Origin: Aquibium pacificus
GTDB taxonomy: Bacteria > Pseudomonadota > Alphaproteobacteria > Rhizobiales > Rhizobiaceae
Direction of reading: 5' to 3'
NCBI RefSeq assembly: GCF_040839445.1
Contig: NZ_JBDPGJ010000002.1
Coordinates: forward strand, 558,001 to 622,000
Length of the DNA stretch: 64,000 bases
Both the position numbers and the translations under genes were made by a program. The notes under the pieces are model-generated. The model worked only from the letters and a program-made list of their open reading frames with translations, was not told the DNA's origin and ran no database searches. Positions 25,292 to 34,210 of the stretch are shown piece after piece (the stretch's first letter is position 1; each line of letters opens with the position of its first letter).

Positions 25292-25738
25292 CTACGACAG
25301 ATCGTACTCGATGAACCCTGTCCGCCGCGCCACACGGTCGTAAAGTTTTCGCGCGGTGGCGTTGGTCTCGTGCGTCATCCAGTAGACGTTGGTGACGCCG
25401 ACCGCGTTTGCCTCGCGCTTCACCTCCTCGATCAGCACCCGGCCGAGCCCCGTGCCGCGCAGGTCAGGCTCGACATAGAGGTCCTGCAAATAGCAGTTGT
25501 TCGCCGGCGACCAGCAGGTGCGATGGAAGAGATAGTGCACCAGCCCGACGGGTTGCGTCTTCACCACCGCCAGCATGCATTTCGGCTCGAACTCGCCGCC
25601 GGAATGGATGCGCTCCCAGGTGGTACGGTAGACCTCCTCCGGTACCTTCGTCTCGTAGAAATCCAGATAGGCCGTCCACAGCCGCCGCCAGTCGCCCTCG
25701 TCCTTTCGCGTCGGCACCCTCAGCTCCATGCCTTCCAC
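25292..25738 (-). CDS. GNAT family N-acetyltransferase
   Basis: A 148-residue single-domain GNAT enzyme that should transfer an acyl group from acyl-CoA to an amine. The acetyl-CoA pyrophosphate loop is in VEPDLRGTGLGRVLIEEV (about 91-108), with the preceding strand CYLQDLYV. The C-terminal strand ends TGFIEYDLS. The start is GTG 25738 with AGGAGG eight bases upstream; an ATG nine bases further in is possible. The acceptor is unknown. Confidence 0.8.
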   Translation of the reverse strand: MEGMELRVPTRKDEGDWRRLWTAYLDFYETKVPEEVYRTTWERIHSGGEFEPKCMLAVVKTQPVGLVHYLFHRTCWSPANNCYLQDLYVEPDLRGTGLGRVLIEEVKREANAVGVTNVYWMTHETNATARKLYDRVARRTGFIEYDLS

Positions 25739-25765
25739 GGCGTATTCCTCCTATCGACCGATGCC

Positions 25766-26659
25766 TCAGCCTCCGAACGATGCCAGCGCCGCTTCGGCCA
25801 CCTCGTCGCCCCATTCCTGCACGAAATGCCCGGCATCCTTCAGCACCAGCGGCTCCGGACAGTTCCGGATCACCTTGCGCATCGCTTCCATCACGGGAAT
25901 TCCGAGCACCGGATCCTGCGCGCCGATCGCCATGAAGCTCCTGCCGGTCCATTCCTCGCGCCAGAACCGCGCCGCCTTCCGCGATGTATCCGCGCCTTCC
26001 ATGCCGGGATCGGTCATGACCATGGCCGGGAACCGCCGTACGCCTGCCTTGTAGGTCACGTCCGGGAACGGCGCGTCGTAGGCGGCCGTCTCGGCCTCCG
26101 TCAGGTGCGGACACGACCGCTTCATCAGCTTGCCCACGGCGAGATCGGGATTGGCCGCGACATAGGCGCGCCACTGGACGAAGCCCTCGCTCGGCGCAGC
26201 ACCCGTGGCAAGGGCGGTGTTCATGACGATCAACCTGGTAAAGCGCTCCGGCATTTCCATCGGCAGCGTCAGGCCGAGCAGGCCGCCCCAGTCCTGCACG
26301 ACCAGCGTGATGTCTTTCAGGTCCAGCCGCTCGATGAACGCGAGCAGCATGCGCCGGTGGAAATGGAAGCCGTAGGTTTCGTCCTCCTCCGGCTTGTCGG
26401 AACGGCCGAAGCCGGCGAAATCGGGCGCCACCACGCGCCCGCCGGCGGCGGTGAAGACCGGGATCATCCTGCGGTAGAGATAGCACCAGGTCGGCTCGCC
26501 GTGCAGGCACAGATAGGTGTGCCGGGCATCGCGCGGGCCTTCGTCGAGATAGTGGATGCGCAGGCCGGGGATGTCGGTCAGCCCTTCCGCATAATGCGGC
26601 GCGAAGGGAAAGCCGGGCAGGTTCTCGAACCGCTCCTCCGGCGTCCTGAGAATAGTCAT
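25766..26659 (-). CDS. Haloalkane dehalogenase
   Basis: This alpha/beta hydrolase of 297 residues is predicted to split carbon-halogen bonds with water. It carries the full set of HLD-I residues: nucleophile D123 in VVQDWGG, halide-binding W124 and W163 (FVQWRAY), oxyanion loop HGEPTW at 53-58, catalytic acid D249 (GAQDPVLG) and base H278 (DAGHFVQEWG). This is the pattern of the Xanthobacter DhlA group. The true substrate cannot be told. It lies between the MoxR ATPase and the GNAT/P450 genes on the same strand. Confidence 0.88.
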   Translation of the reverse strand: MTILRTPEERFENLPGFPFAPHYAEGLTDIPGLRIHYLDEGPRDARHTYLCLHGEPTWCYLYRRMIPVFTAAGGRVVAPDFAGFGRSDKPEEDETYGFHFHRRMLLAFIERLDLKDITLVVQDWGGLLGLTLPMEMPERFTRLIVMNTALATGAAPSEGFVQWRAYVAANPDLAVGKLMKRSCPHLTEAETAAYDAPFPDVTYKAGVRRFPAMVMTDPGMEGADTSRKAARFWREEWTGRSFMAIGAQDPVLGIPVMEAMRKVIRNCPEPLVLKDAGHFVQEWGDEVAEAALASFGG

Positions 26660-26715
26660 GCCGTCTCCTCCTCCGGGTTCGCGGCCCTATCGCCGCACGT
26701 GGCCTCGGTCCCGGC

Positions 26716-27555
26716 TCACCCCTGCCGTCGCGCCATGAATGCCAGCCGCTCGAACAGGTGCACGTCCTGCTCGTTCTTCAACAACGCGCCATGCAGCCTC
26801 GGCAGCGCGTTCTTGGCGTCGCCGCGCAGGTCGGCCGGGTCGACGTCGTCGGAAACCAGCAGGCGTATCCAGTCCAGCGCCTCCGAGGTCGACGGCTTCT
26901 TCTTCAGCCCGGGCACCTCGCGCACCTCGTAGAACTGCGTGAGCGCCGCGCGCACCAGGTTCTGCTTGATTCCGGGATAATGCACGTCGACGATCCGCTG
27001 CAGCGTCTCCATCTCGGGGAAGCGGATGTAGTGGAAGAAGCAGCGGCGCAGGAAGGCGTCCGGCAATTCCTTCTCGTTGTTGGAGGTGATGATGACGATC
27101 GGCCGCTGCCGGGCCTTCACCGTCTCGCCGGTCTCGTAGACGTAGAACTCCATGCGGTCGAGTTCCTGCAACAGGTCGTTCGGAAACTCGATGTCGGCCT
27201 TGTCGATCTCGTCGATCAGAAGCACCACCTTGCGGTCGGCGCCGAAGGCCTCCCACAGCTTGCCGCGCTTGATGTAGTTCCTGATGTCGTTGAAGCGTTC
27301 GTCGCCGAGCTGGCTGTCGCGCAGCCGCGACACGGCGTCGTATTCGTAGAGGCCCTGCTGCGCCTTGGTGGTGGATTTGACGTGCCACTCGATCAGGTCG
27401 AGGTCCAGCGCGGCGGCGACCTGCCGGGCGAGTTCGGTCTTGCCCGTCCCCGGCTCGCCCTTCACCAGCAGCGGCCGCTCCAGCGCGATCGCCGCGTTCA
27501 CCGCCACCATCAGATCCCTGTCGGCGATATAGGCCGACGTGCCTTCGAAACTCAT
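26716..27555 (-). CDS. MoxR-type AAA ATPase
   Basis: This is a 279-residue AAA+ protein. Walker A is GEPGTGKTEL near residues 33-42, Walker B is VVLLIDEIDKAD near 110-121, sensor 1 lies in IVIITSNNEKELPDAFLRRC, and the arginine of RRC is in place. MoxR proteins act with VWA-domain proteins to load cofactors or activate large complexes. The partner gene is 22005-23195. The start ATG 27555 is supported by the MSFEGTSAYI opening seen in close relatives; ATG 27561 is an alternative. Confidence 0.88.
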   Translation of the reverse strand: MSFEGTSAYIADRDLMVAVNAAIALERPLLVKGEPGTGKTELARQVAAALDLDLIEWHVKSTTKAQQGLYEYDAVSRLRDSQLGDERFNDIRNYIKRGKLWEAFGADRKVVLLIDEIDKADIEFPNDLLQELDRMEFYVYETGETVKARQRPIVIITSNNEKELPDAFLRRCFFHYIRFPEMETLQRIVDVHYPGIKQNLVRAALTQFYEVREVPGLKKKPSTSEALDWIRLLVSDDVDPADLRGDAKNALPRLHGALLKNEQDVHLFERLAFMARRQG

Positions 27556-27634
27556 GCGCAGATTTCCCGGATGATTGTTCAAACTTGTCGCGAACCCTAG
27601 GGAGTGCACACGGCAGGCGCAAGCCGCGAGTGGC

Positions 27635-28297
27635 TCACCGGCTGCCGAAGATGGCCGAGCCGACCCGCACGCTGGTTGCCCCGAAGGCAATCGCGGTCTC
27701 GAAGTCGCCGGACATGCCCATCGAGAGTTTTTCCACCCCCGCCTCGCGCGCCAGCTTCTCGAGCAGCGCGAAGTGCGGCCCGGGGTTCTCCTCTAGGGGC
27801 GGGATCGCCATCAGCCCCTCGATAGCGAGCCGATGCACGTCCCGGCAGCGCGCGACGAAGGCGACCGCCTCGCGCGGGTCGATCCCTGCCTTCTGCTCCT
27901 CGAGCCCGGTGTTCACCTGTATGTAGAGCTGGGGAAACTTGTCCTGTTTGCGCATTTCCTTCGCCAGTTCGGCGGCGATCTTTTCTCGGTCGACGGTTTC
28001 GATGACGTCGAACAGAGCCACGGCTTCCCTGGCCTTGTTGGATTGCAGCGGTCCGATCAGGTGCAGTTCGATGTCAGGAAACGCTTCGATCAGTGCCGGC
28101 CACTTGCCCTGCGCCTCCTGGACACGGTTCTCGCCGAAGACCCGCTGGCCGGCCTCGATCACCGGCCGGATCGCCTCGGCGTCGAACGTCTTGGAGACGG
28201 CCACGAGCGTCACCGCGCCCGGCTCGCGTCCGGCCTCTTTCGCGGCACTCGCGATGCGGCGTCTGACCTCCCCGAGCCTGTCGACCGCGCTTTCCAT
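27635..28297 (-). CDS. YggS/PLPBP family pyridoxal phosphate homeostasis protein
   Basis: This cytoplasmic single-domain TIM barrel of 220 residues binds pyridoxal phosphate and helps maintain free PLP and amino-acid balance. The cofactor lysine is K36 in LVAVSKTF. Other signatures are GENRVQEAQGK, LHLIGPLQSNKA, and LSMGMSGDFETAI near the C terminus. The ATG 28297 has GGAGAGAACGG upstream. It is divergent from leuS. Confidence 0.9.
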   Translation of the reverse strand: MESAVDRLGEVRRRIASAAKEAGREPGAVTLVAVSKTFDAEAIRPVIEAGQRVFGENRVQEAQGKWPALIEAFPDIELHLIGPLQSNKAREAVALFDVIETVDREKIAAELAKEMRKQDKFPQLYIQVNTGLEEQKAGIDPREAVAFVARCRDVHRLAIEGLMAIPPLEENPGPHFALLEKLAREAGVEKLSMGMSGDFETAIAFGATSVRVGSAIFGSR

Positions 28298-28417
28298 CCG
28301 TTCTCTCCGACTGCAATTCGATCCGCCGGTGCGTCGCCTCGGAGTTGACGCTCCCGGCAATCCGTGGTGAAGGTCCGCCCGGCATTTTCCGGCACCTTAT
28401 CGAGCGAATTCACGGTC

Positions 28418-31057
28418 ATGGCAACCGAACGATACAATCCCCGCGTGGCGGAGCCGCGCTGGCGGAAGGCCTGGGACGAGGCCGGGCTCTTCCGGACCAG
28501 GAACGACGATCCGGGTCCGAAGTACTACGTGCTGGAGATGTTCCCCTATCCGTCCGGGCGCATCCACATGGGCCACGTGCGCAACTACACGATGGGCGAC
28601 GTGGTGGCGCGCTACAAGCGAGCCATGGGCTGCAACGTGCTGCACCCGATGGGCTGGGACGCCTTCGGGCTGCCGGCCGAGAACGCGGCGCGCGACAACA
28701 AGGTCAATCCGCGCGACTGGACCTATGCCAACATCGAGACGATGAAGGGCCAGCTGAAGACCATGGGCCTGTCGCTCGACTGGGACCGCGAATTCGCGAC
28801 CTGCGATCCGAGCTACTACCGGCACCAGCAGAAGATGTTCCTCGACTTCTGGAAGGCCGGCCTGGTGGAGCGCAAGTCGGCCAAGGTCAACTGGGACCCG
28901 GTCGACATGACGGTGCTCGCCAACGAGCAGGTGATCGACGGGCGCGGCTGGCGCTCCGGCGCGCCGGTCGAGCAGCGCGACCTGACGCAGTGGTTCTTCA
29001 GGATCACGAAGATGAGCCAGGACCTGCTCGACAGCCTGGACACGCTCGACCGCTGGCCGGACAAGGTCAAGCTGATGCAGGCGAACTGGATCGGCCGCTC
29101 CGAAGGCCTCCTGATCCGCTGGCCGCTGGCGAAGGACACCGCGCCTCAAGGCGAGACCGAACTCGAGGTCTACACGACCCGGCCCGACACGATCTTCGGC
29201 GCCTCCTTCATGGCGGTGGCGGCCGACCATCCGCTGGCGCGGAAGGCGGCAGAAGGAAATCCCGAACTCGCCGCCTTCATCGACGAGATCCGCCACATGG
29301 GCACCTCGGCGGCGGCGCTCGAAACGGCGGAGAAGAAGGGCTTCGACACCGGCGTCCGCGTCGTCCATCCCTTCGACGAGAGTTGGACGCTGCCGGTCTA
29401 CGTGGCGAACTTCGTCCTGATGGAATACGGCACGGGCGCCATCTTCGGCTGCCCGTCGGGCGACCAGCGCGACCTCGACTTCGCCAACCGCTACGGCCTG
29501 CCGGTCGTGCCGGTGGTGATGCCGGAGGACGCCGACCAGGCGAGTTTCCAGATCATCGACGAGGCCTATGTCGACGACGGCGTAATGATCAATTCGCGCT
29601 TCCTCGACGGCATGAAGCCCAGGCAGGCCTTCGACGAGGTGGCCTCTCGTCTGGAGAAGGCGACGATCGGAAACCGTTCGATGGCGGAGCGAAAGGTGCA
29701 GTTCCGCCTGCGCGACTGGCTGATCTCGCGCCAGCGCTACTGGGGCTGTCCGATCCCGGTGATCCACTGCGACGAATGCGGTTCGCTGCCGGTCTCCGAC
29801 GACCAGCTTCCGGTCGAACTGCCGGGCGACGTCACCTTCGACCGTCCCGGCAATCCTCTCGACCATCATCCGGCGTGGAAGCATGTCGCCTGTCCGCAAT
29901 GCGGCGGCGAGGCGCGGCGCGATACCGACACGATGGACACCTTCGTGGACTCGTCCTGGTATTTCGCGCGCTTCACCGATCCGTGGAACGAGGCGGCGCC
30001 CACGACGCTGGAATATGTCGACGGGCCGAACGGCTGGCTGCCGGTCAACCAGTACATCGGCGGCATCGAACACGCGATCCTGCATTTGCTGTATTCGCGC
30101 TTCTTCGCCCGCGCCATGAAGGCGACGGGACACCTGAACACGGTCGAGGAGCCCTTCGAAGGCCTGTTCACGCAGGGCATGGTCGTCCACGAGACCTACC
30201 GGCGCGGGTCCGGTGCGAACGGCAGCTACGTCACCCCGGCCGAGGTGAAGGTCGAGGAGACCGACGGCCAGCGCCGCGCCGTTCTGATGGCGACCGGCGA
30301 GGAACTCGTCATCGGCCCGATCGAGAAGATGTCGAAGTCGAAGAAGAACGTGGTCGACCCCGACGACATCATCGCGAGCTATGGCGCCGACACCGCGCGC
30401 TGGTTCATGCTGTCCGATTCCCCGCCCGACCGCGACGTGATCTGGACCGAGGCGGGCGTCGAAGGTGCGCATCGCTTCGTCCAGCGCGTCTGGCGTCTCG
30501 TCTCGGAAGCCGCTCCCCTCCTGAAGGACGTGATCCCGGCGGCGGGAACCGAGGCGGATGCGCTCGAGGTGTCGCGCGCCGCCCACAGGACGGTCAAGGC
30601 GGTCAGCGAGGAGATCGAGCGGCTGGGTTTCAACAAGGCGGTCGCCCGCATCTACGAACTGGTCAATGCGCTCTCCCCGCAACTCGCCAGGGCCGGCGAA
30701 CCCGGCGCGGCGACGAAGGGTGCACTGCGCCAGGCGGTGGAAATGCTCGTCCTGATGATCTCGCCGATGATGCCGCATCTGGCTGAGGAATGCTGGGCGG
30801 CGATCGGCGGCAGGGGAATGGCAGCCGAGCAGGGCTGGCCTGCATACGACCCCTCGCTCGTCGTCGACGACGAAATCGTTCTTCCCGTCCAGATCAACGG
30901 CAAGAAGCGCGGTGATTTGACAATTGCCCGCGACGCGGATCAAGCTGCCATCGAATCGGCGGTGCTCGAGCTCGATGTCGTCCGCAAGGCGCTCGAAGGG
31001 CGGTCTCCGCGCAAGGTGATCGTCGTGCCGCAGAGGATCGTCAATGTCGTGGTCTGA
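28418..31057 (+). CDS. leuS: Leucyl-tRNA synthetase
   Basis: A class I aminoacyl-tRNA synthetase of 879 residues that charges tRNA-Leu. The HIGH-type motif is PYPSGRIHMGH at about 42-52. The editing domain occupies about 225-420, with the threonine-rich TTRPDTIFG loop near 250. KMSKSKKN lies near 637, and the anticodon-binding and C-terminal domains follow. I chose the ATG at 28418 giving MATERYNPR; an ATG at 28364 is in frame but adds residues not seen in the family. It overlaps lptE by 14 bases. Confidence 0.96.
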   Translation: MATERYNPRVAEPRWRKAWDEAGLFRTRNDDPGPKYYVLEMFPYPSGRIHMGHVRNYTMGDVVARYKRAMGCNVLHPMGWDAFGLPAENAARDNKVNPRDWTYANIETMKGQLKTMGLSLDWDREFATCDPSYYRHQQKMFLDFWKAGLVERKSAKVNWDPVDMTVLANEQVIDGRGWRSGAPVEQRDLTQWFFRITKMSQDLLDSLDTLDRWPDKVKLMQANWIGRSEGLLIRWPLAKDTAPQGETELEVYTTRPDTIFGASFMAVAADHPLARKAAEGNPELAAFIDEIRHMGTSAAALETAEKKGFDTGVRVVHPFDESWTLPVYVANFVLMEYGTGAIFGCPSGDQRDLDFANRYGLPVVPVVMPEDADQASFQIIDEAYVDDGVMINSRFLDGMKPRQAFDEVASRLEKATIGNRSMAERKVQFRLRDWLISRQRYWGCPIPVIHCDECGSLPVSDDQLPVELPGDVTFDRPGNPLDHHPAWKHVACPQCGGEARRDTDTMDTFVDSSWYFARFTDPWNEAAPTTLEYVDGPNGWLPVNQYIGGIEHAILHLLYSRFFARAMKATGHLNTVEEPFEGLFTQGMVVHETYRRGSGANGSYVTPAEVKVEETDGQRRAVLMATGEELVIGPIEKMSKSKKNVVDPDDIIASYGADTARWFMLSDSPPDRDVIWTEAGVEGAHRFVQRVWRLVSEAAPLLKDVIPAAGTEADALEVSRAAHRTVKAVSEEIERLGFNKAVARIYELVNALSPQLARAGEPGAATKGALRQAVEMLVLMISPMMPHLAEECWAAIGGRGMAAEQGWPAYDPSLVVDDEIVLPVQINGKKRGDLTIARDADQAAIESAVLELDVVRKALEGRSPRKVIVVPQRIVNVVV

Positions 31058-31616
31058 CCGGTTTCACAGACGCCCTTTCTGGTTTCCCCGAGCGGCGGCT
31101 ATGGCGGCCCTGGGAGGCGTGGCGCTTCTTTCGGCCGCTTGCACGGTGCAGCCGCTCTACGGCAACGTCTCCTCCGTGACACCGGGAATGCCCGACTCGC
31201 GCCTCGCTTCGATCTACATTGCGGAGGTCGACACCCGCGAGGCCCAGGAGGTGCGGAACAATCTGATCTTCCTCCTGAACGGGGGTGCCGGCCAGCCGGA
31301 AAATCCCCGCTATCGCATGAACCTGAAGATAGAGAGGAAATCAGCCGCCACGGTGACGATCCAGTCGGTCTCCGGCGACAACGAGCCGACGGCCGGATCC
31401 GTCCGGCTCGTCGGTCGCTACGTCCTGAAGGACACCGAGACTGACAAGACCGCCGCCCGGGGGGAGCGGAGCGCGAGCGCGTTCTTCGACCGGCCGCCGC
31501 AGCTTTTCGCCGAGGATCGGGCGCAGCGCGACGCGGTCAACCGCGCGGCTCGCGAACTGGCGGAGTTCATCCGTCTGGACGTCATGATGGAGCTGAAGCG
31601 GATACAGGCGCAATAG
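31044..31616 (+). CDS. lptE: LPS assembly lipoprotein LptE
   Basis: This 190-residue outer-membrane lipoprotein supports LptD in placing LPS. The N terminus has an Arg-rich start, a hydrophobic helix and a lipobox-like SAAC with the cysteine near residue 33, followed by TVQPLYG, which is typical of alphaproteobacterial LptE. The start overlaps the end of leuS by 14 bases, the usual coupling in this class. The usual next gene holA is not found behind it. Confidence 0.85.
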   Translation: MSWSDRFHRRPFWFPRAAAMAALGGVALLSAACTVQPLYGNVSSVTPGMPDSRLASIYIAEVDTREAQEVRNNLIFLLNGGAGQPENPRYRMNLKIERKSAATVTIQSVSGDNEPTAGSVRLVGRYVLKDTETDKTAARGERSASAFFDRPPQLFAEDRAQRDAVNRAARELAEFIRLDVMMELKRIQAQ

Positions 31617-31707
31617 CCTTCGGGAACCCGTCAAGGCCTGGAAAGTTAGAGGCCCGACGTCATTCTTGCGTCATAGTATTCGGCCAGACAGGGGCCGATC
31701 GGAGTCG

Positions 31708-32637
31708 ATGACCATGGACCTGCAGACGTCGCCATCCTCCATTGCGAGGCTGTTGGGTGGGCGGGCCTTCTACGGGAGCGCAATCGACAGCGATTCCCAC
31801 ATCATCGACCAGCTCATCCACGAACGGTCCCTGAAGATCTCCCGCCATCCGCTCTGGCCGCTGATGCGGCCGGTGCTCCTGCGCATGTTCCATTATGACG
31901 AAGCCGTGCGCATGGCCGACGCCATCGCGCCGCTGAACGGCTGGGACGCGCTTCAGCACCTGAGTTCGCTGCTGTCGCTCGACATCAAGGTATCCGGTCT
32001 GGAGAACCTGCCGCCCACGGGCGGTTTCATTCTGGCGCCCAACCACCCCACCGGCATCGCCGACGGAATCGCCGTCTTCGACATACTGAAGGACCGGCGT
32101 CGCGACCTGACGATCTTCGCCAACCGCGACGCGCTGCGCGTGGCCGCCGGCTTCCGCGACCTCATCATTCCGGTCGAATGGCGCCCCGGCGAGAAATCGC
32201 ATTCCAAGAGCCGCGACACCTTGGAGATGACGGCGCGTGCCTTTTCGCAGGAGCGCGCGGTCGTGCTCTTCCCGTCCGGCCGCATCGCATTCTGGAACGA
32301 AGGCAGCCTCACCGAACGTCCCTGGCAGACATCGGCGGTCGCGCTCGCCCGCCGCTACGGCGTGCCGATCGTGCCAGCGCATATCTCCGCCCGCAATTCG
32401 GGGCTGTTCTACTTCCTGGCCAAGCACTCGACCGAATTGCGCGACATGACGCTGTTCCACGAGCTTCTGAACAAGAAGCGCTTCAGCTTTTCGATCACCG
32501 TCGGCAGGCCGATCGAGGCGGCACGGCTGGCCGGCGATCCGGTCGACATTACAGCCATGCTGCAGAAGCACACGGTCGAGACGCTGAAGGCAGACCCGCG
32601 GGCGGAGTTCGTGCCCGCTGCCACGACGTCCGTCTGA
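31708..32637 (+). CDS. PlsC-like 1-acyl-glycerol-phosphate / lyso-lipid acyltransferase
   Basis: A 309-residue acyltransferase-fold protein. Block I reads NHPTGIADG (residues 112-120), where the His-to-Asp spacing is HX5D rather than the common HX4D. This is a variant seen in the hemolysin/ornithine-lipid branch. The later FPSGR (near 190) stands for the usual FPEGT block, and VPIVPAHI is block IV. It probably acylates a lyso-lipid at the inner membrane. The ATG 31708 follows GGAG. It stands alone between lptE and a convergent hydratase gene. Confidence 0.75.
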   Translation: MTMDLQTSPSSIARLLGGRAFYGSAIDSDSHIIDQLIHERSLKISRHPLWPLMRPVLLRMFHYDEAVRMADAIAPLNGWDALQHLSSLLSLDIKVSGLENLPPTGGFILAPNHPTGIADGIAVFDILKDRRRDLTIFANRDALRVAAGFRDLIIPVEWRPGEKSHSKSRDTLEMTARAFSQERAVVLFPSGRIAFWNEGSLTERPWQTSAVALARRYGVPIVPAHISARNSGLFYFLAKHSTELRDMTLFHELLNKKRFSFSITVGRPIEAARLAGDPVDITAMLQKHTVETLKADPRAEFVPAATTSV

Positions 32638-32647
32638 CGTCCGTGGG

Positions 32648-33460
32648 TCAGGAGATTTCGGCAGTCAATCCGGCAAGCGGCAATCCGCCCGTCACCCTTG
32701 TCGACCATGCCTGTCCGGCGACCACAGGGAAGGCCCGCGTCAGGGTTCCGGTCGTTATGATCTCCCCGGCCCTGAGCCCCGGATTGTGCGCGTCGCGGTC
32801 GAGCACTTTCGCCAGATGCATCAGCGCCTGGACCGGTCCGTCGAGTACGTTCGAGCCGGTACCGGTATCCATCACCGCGCCGTCGCAGGACAGTTCCAGT
32901 TCCACAGCGGCGAGCTTTGCGGCCAGTCCCGACCTCTGGCCCGGTTGGAGCGCGTGTCTGGGTCCGATGTGAAGCCCTCCATGCAGGCCGCCGTCGGCGA
33001 TGCAGTCGGAGGCGGCGAAGCGCCAGCCGGGAAAGATCGACTGCACGATCTCGAAGCCGTGCGCGACCCAGTCCACCGATGCCTCGATCTCCTCCAGGCT
33101 CATACCGGCCGACAGATCGCGCCCGATGCCGAGCACGATCTCCGGCTCGATGCGCGGTTCGGGCAGATGTGAGGCGCGGATGACGCCGCCGGGCGCCATC
33201 TCATGGAAGGTCGTGTCGTAGACGTCGCCCCAGATCGGCTCGAACACCGCGTATTCGGCCCAGATGTTGCGGTTGGTGAAGCCGATCTTGCGGCCGATCG
33301 GTTTTTCGCCGCGCGCGGTGCGAAGCCTGCGCAGTTCCGCCGTCACGGCATAGGCGAAACCGTTGTCGAAGCCGTCGACCCGCCCCGAGAACCGTTCGAC
33401 CTGGCGGCCGCCGTCCAGCGCGGCCAGAACCTGTGCCGCGAAGTCCCCGGCGTCCGGCAT
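32648..33460 (-). CDS. 2-keto-4-pentenoate hydratase family protein
   Basis: A 270-residue protein of the fumarylacetoacetase-like fold. The metal-binding acidic set is in RIEPEIVLGIG (about 107-117), and a GRKIGFTN segment is near 57-64, as in MhpD-like hydratases and the related decarboxylases. The predicted reaction is hydration of a 2-oxo-4-enoic acid from meta-cleavage pathways; no other pathway gene is nearby. The stop is seven bases from the convergent acyltransferase gene and its start lies six bases after the transaldolase stop, so it is in an operon with that gene. Confidence 0.78.
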   Translation of the reverse strand: MPDAGDFAAQVLAALDGGRQVERFSGRVDGFDNGFAYAVTAELRRLRTARGEKPIGRKIGFTNRNIWAEYAVFEPIWGDVYDTTFHEMAPGGVIRASHLPEPRIEPEIVLGIGRDLSAGMSLEEIEASVDWVAHGFEIVQSIFPGWRFAASDCIADGGLHGGLHIGPRHALQPGQRSGLAAKLAAVELELSCDGAVMDTGTGSNVLDGPVQALMHLAKVLDRDAHNPGLRAGEIITTGTLTRAFPVVAGQAWSTRVTGGLPLAGLTAEIS

Positions 33461-33466
33461 GGCGCC

Positions 33467-34120
33467 TCAGCCGATCTTCTGGCCCGTCTTGGCCCAGTCG
33501 GCCAGGAAGGCCTCCAGGCCCTTGTCGGTGAGCGGATGCTTGACCAGCGCCTTGAGCGTCGCCGGCGGGGCCGTCACCACGTCCGAGCCGATCATGGCCG
33601 CCTGCTTCACGTGGTTCACGGTCCGCGCCGACGCCGCGAGGATCTCGGTGGGGAAATCGTAATTGTCGTAGATCGTGCGGATCTCGGCGATCAATTCCAT
33701 GCCGTCCAGGCCGATATCGTCGAGCCGGCCGATGAAGGGCGATATGAAGCTCGCGCCGGCCTTGGCGGCGAGCAGCGCCTGATTGGCCGAGAAGCACAGC
33801 GTCACGTTGACCATGCGCCCGTCCGAGCGGATCGCCTTGCAGGCGCGCAGGCCGTCCAGTGTCAGCGGCACCTTGATGCAGACGTTGTCGGCGATCTTCG
33901 AAAGAATGTTCGCCTCCCGCATCATCTCGTCGTACTCGGTGGCGACCACCTCGGCAGAGACCGGGCCGGCGACGATGGAGCAGATTTCCTTCGTCACCTC
34001 GGCGATCGAGCCGCCGGACTTGAGGATCAGCGAGGGGTTCGTCGTGACGCCGTCGAGAAGGCCGAGATCGTTCAGTTCCCGGATTTCCTTCACGTCGGCG
34101 GTGTCGGCGAAGAATTTCAT
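33467..34120 (-). CDS. Transaldolase / fructose-6-phosphate aldolase-like
   Basis: This 217-residue enzyme belongs to the short TalC/FSA group. The Schiff-base lysine is K83 in NVCIKVPLT, and the opening MKFFADTADVKEI and GVTTNPSL loop (24-31) match. It transfers a dihydroxyacetone unit in the pentose phosphate route. It is divergent from priA; this pairing is common in rhizobia. The ATG 34120 has GGAGACGG upstream. Confidence 0.9.
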   Translation of the reverse strand: MKFFADTADVKEIRELNDLGLLDGVTTNPSLILKSGGSIAEVTKEICSIVAGPVSAEVVATEYDEMMREANILSKIADNVCIKVPLTLDGLRACKAIRSDGRMVNVTLCFSANQALLAAKAGASFISPFIGRLDDIGLDGMELIAEIRTIYDNYDFPTEILAASARTVNHVKQAAMIGSDVVTAPPATLKALVKHPLTDKGLEAFLADWAKTGQKIG

Positions 34121-34210
34121 GACCGTCTCCTTGGGCATACGGGTCCGGCGGCGGATAGCCGCTCTTGTCGGCCTTTGCTCTAGACGAAACTCGGGGCAAG
34201 GTCACGCGCA

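Noticed and set aside
24662..26932. 756-codon plus-strand frame opposite the P450, GNAT and dehalogenase genes
   Set aside because: Antisense of three genes with complete catalytic motifs.
28397..30943. 848-codon open frame on the minus strand
   Set aside because: It is the antisense shadow of leuS, produced by high third-position GC; the sense frame has all synthetase motifs.
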